This document shows, in pieces, positions 62,823 through 64,000 of a stretch of 64,000 bases of DNA. The stretch lies in assembly GCA_038521625.1 (NCBI GenBank), contig JBCBKP010000002.1, positions 62,001 through 126,000 of the forward strand. Reading direction: 5' to 3'. The translations under genes and the position numbers were made by a program. Below the pieces are notes generated by a model. The model was not told the origin of the DNA and ran no database searches. It worked only from the letters and a program-made list of their open reading frames with translations. How positions within the stretch are numbered: the first letter of the stretch is position 1; each line of letters begins with the position of its first letter. This stretch comes from JBCBKP01 sp038521625. GTDB lineage: Bacteria; Planctomycetota; Phycisphaerae; Phycisphaerales; UBA1924.

Positions 62823-63449
62823 ATGAGCGACGAGTTTGATCAGCCGAAGAGCGGGAACACCATGGGCCTCGTCGGCTTCATCCTCGCCATCCTCGGCGTC
62901 TTTACGGGTGGATGCTTCTCACTCGTTGCCCTCCCCTTCTCGATCGTCGGCCTGGGACGCGAGCCGAAGGGTCTCGCCATCGCAGGCCTCGTCATCTCGC
63001 TCATCGGCCTCGCGGGATGGATCATCGGCTCGGTTGTCTTCGGCATCGGGCTCGTCATCGCAATACTCGCCATCATCGCCGGAGCGATCGCGGTCGCCGT
63101 GATCTTCTCACAGCTCGACCCCAACCTCGCTGACGCCTACGACGCCCTCGCGGTCCATTACCAGGACAACGGTGCCTTCCCGGCGTCACTTGCCGAGCTT
63201 CCCGCTGGCACCACGACCACCGACCGGTACAGCCAGCCGCTCGTTTATTCGGGCTCGCTCAACAGCTACACCCTTCAGTCCATTGGCGAGGATGGCGTCG
63301 CGGACAATGACGATGACACCATCGTGACCGTCACAGTCGAGACCGGCAGCTACACGGTCAGCCTCGATGGACCCGGCGGACTCGAGATCAGCGAGATCAC
63401 GATCGGCGGGCAGATCGAGCCGATCGGCGACGGTGCGGGACAGCCCTAG
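62823..63449 (+). CDS. DUF4190-type membrane protein with GspG-like C-terminal domain
   Basis: This 208-residue protein begins with an N-terminal DUF4190-like double-helix module (NTMGLVGFILAILGVFTGGC and LVISLIGLAGWIIGSVVFG). A helix then leads into a domain resembling the end of type II pseudopilins: LADAYDALAVHYQDNGAFPA, TDRYSQPLVYSGSLNSYTLQ and SIGEDGVADNDDDTI, which follow the GspG layout (D-x-x-G-x-P-Y, then SLGADG-DDADI). No prepilin cleavage site is present. AGGGGGA lies before the ATG at 62823. Function is unknown; the pairing is the unusual part. Confidence 0.6.
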   Translation: MSDEFDQPKSGNTMGLVGFILAILGVFTGGCFSLVALPFSIVGLGREPKGLAIAGLVISLIGLAGWIIGSVVFGIGLVIAILAIIAGAIAVAVIFSQLDPNLADAYDALAVHYQDNGAFPASLAELPAGTTTTDRYSQPLVYSGSLNSYTLQSIGEDGVADNDDDTIVTVTVETGSYTVSLDGPGGLEISEITIGGQIEPIGDGAGQP

Positions 63450-63628
63450 CCCCGCCGACCATCCGTCCACGCGTCGCAAGGTCGTGACGTGACGTCGCCG
63501 CCCACAAGCCATCTTCGACGAACGGAGCGAGCGCGTGGTCCGCACGCGTCATGCTCGCGATGCGGATCTTCATGTCCGCGAGCGCCTGCGGTTTCTGCTT
63601 CGGCGACGCCCGCTCGCCCGACCGCGCC

Positions 63629-63677
63629 GCGGGCTATGCCCGCAAGCGATTGGCAAGCTCACGCCCGGAGGGCGTGA
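63629..63677. terminator. Hairpins between the DUF4190-like gene and serA
   Basis: GCGGGC/GCCCGC (63629-63643) and TCACGCCC/GGGCGTGA (63659-63677) are perfect stems between convergent genes, without a T run. Confidence 0.4.
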
Positions 63678-63686
63678 CTCAAACAC

Positions 63687-64000
63687 TCACCAGAGCACCC
63701 GCGTGCGGATCGTCCCCTCGATCGCATCCATCCGGGCGCGGAGCTGCTCGCCGTCGCTGGGCGCCACGTCGAGCACCGCGTAGCCGATCTCGCCGTCGGT
63801 CCGCAGCGTCTGGCTCGCGACGTTCACGCCCAGGTCGCTGACGGCGTTGTTGATCTTGCTGAGCACGCCGGGCACGTTGCGGTGGAAGTGCAGGATCCGG
63901 TGCGGCCGCTCGTCCGTCCCCGGGGCGACCATCCCGCGCTGCGGCGGCGGCTCGACCTCCGGCACGTTCACCGCCCCGGTGGTCGCGCCGGCGTTGACGA
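63687..64000 (-). CDS. serA: D-3-phosphoglycerate dehydrogenase, C-terminal part (5' end beyond window)
   Basis: Only the last 104 or so codons are inside the window. They encode VNAGATTGAVNVPEVEPPPQ and a C-terminal ACT domain: RILHFHRNVPGVLSKINNAV, SDLGVNVASQTLRTDGEIGY and AVLDVAPSDGEQLRARMDAI. The GAVNxPEV linker followed by LHxHxNxPGVL is characteristic of SerA, the first enzyme of serine synthesis, in which the ACT domain binds serine for feedback inhibition. The catalytic and NAD domains are to the right of position 64000. Confidence 0.9.
   Translation of the reverse strand, partial: VNAGATTGAVNVPEVEPPPQRGMVAPGTDERPHRILHFHRNVPGVLSKINNAVSDLGVNVASQTLRTDGEIGYAVLDVAPSDGEQLRARMDAIEGTIRTRVLW

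Overview
The window is about 64 kb of very GC-rich chromosomal DNA, most likely from a planctomycete of the Phycisphaerae group. Four features point there: a 23S-5S rRNA operon with no 16S gene beside it, a TPR protein fused to two RNA-polymerase alpha C-terminal domains, zinc-ribbon membrane proteins with the CPxCGYDL motif, and secreted proteins with a PEP-CTERM-like tail ending in Arg-Arg-Arg-Arg. No insertion sequence, prophage, CRISPR array or tRNA gene was found. The taxonomic call is an inference from gene content, not from a phylogeny.

Layout. 0-2 kb: the start of a ruvX gene cut by the left edge, a repeat-rich gap, and a mannose-1-phosphate guanylyltransferase gene. 2.2-7.4 kb: a pilus or type II secretion inner-membrane operon (pilM-like plus two membrane-anchored partners). 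7.4-11.1 kb: promoter, long leader, 23S rRNA, 5S rRNA and terminator. 11.4-17.5 kb: six tandem paralogous genes for secreted, PEP-CTERM-like proteins, each followed by its own hairpin terminator; three share a conserved upstream element with a 5'-UTR hairpin. This array is the most distinctive part of the window. 17.6-22.4 kb: an overlapping minus-strand operon (GT-C-like membrane protein, flippase-like membrane protein, NAD synthetase), divergent from an unusual Fur-family regulator. 23.0-25.3 kb: tsaE with an ExbB-ExbD-ExbD energiser. 25.4-32.7 kb: DUF1579-like protein, thiL, spermidine synthase, a DUF885 protein, a zinc-ribbon membrane protein and arginine decarboxylase. 32.8-39.6 kb: an SLC13 transporter, a possibly frameshifted small gene, an exported methyltransferase-like protein, a zinc-ribbon gene fragment, phenylalanine hydroxylase, an amidohydrolase, and a lysine-rich histone-like protein. 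40-48.4 kb: an M16-like protein lacking the metal motif, pdxA, a MATE transporter, the TPR-alphaCTD protein, a BFD-like [2Fe-2S] protein, a HAD phosphatase, aroC and a GNAT acetyltransferase. 48.5-52.9 kb: secretin (gspD) and assembly ATPase (gspE) genes. 52.9-64 kb: BtuF-like binding protein, RNase R, an NAD(P)-binding protein, an ABC ATPase, several lipoproteins or membrane proteins including a membrane-anchored phage-tail-tube-like protein, a zinc-less MDR protein, a DUF4190/GspG-like protein, and the end of serA.

How parts may work together. The PilM-like operon and the secretin/ATPase pair supply complementary parts of one type IV pilus or type II secretion machine. The six PEP-CTERM-like proteins are candidate surface-anchored cargo, although no exosortase lies in the window. 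SpeA and SpeE are two steps of polyamine synthesis (agmatine-to-putrescine enzymes are not here). PdxA, ThiL, NadE, AroC, SerA and PhhA are scattered cofactor and amino-acid genes. The BtuF-like protein and the ABC ATPase could belong to one cobalamin or siderophore importer, but no permease is present.
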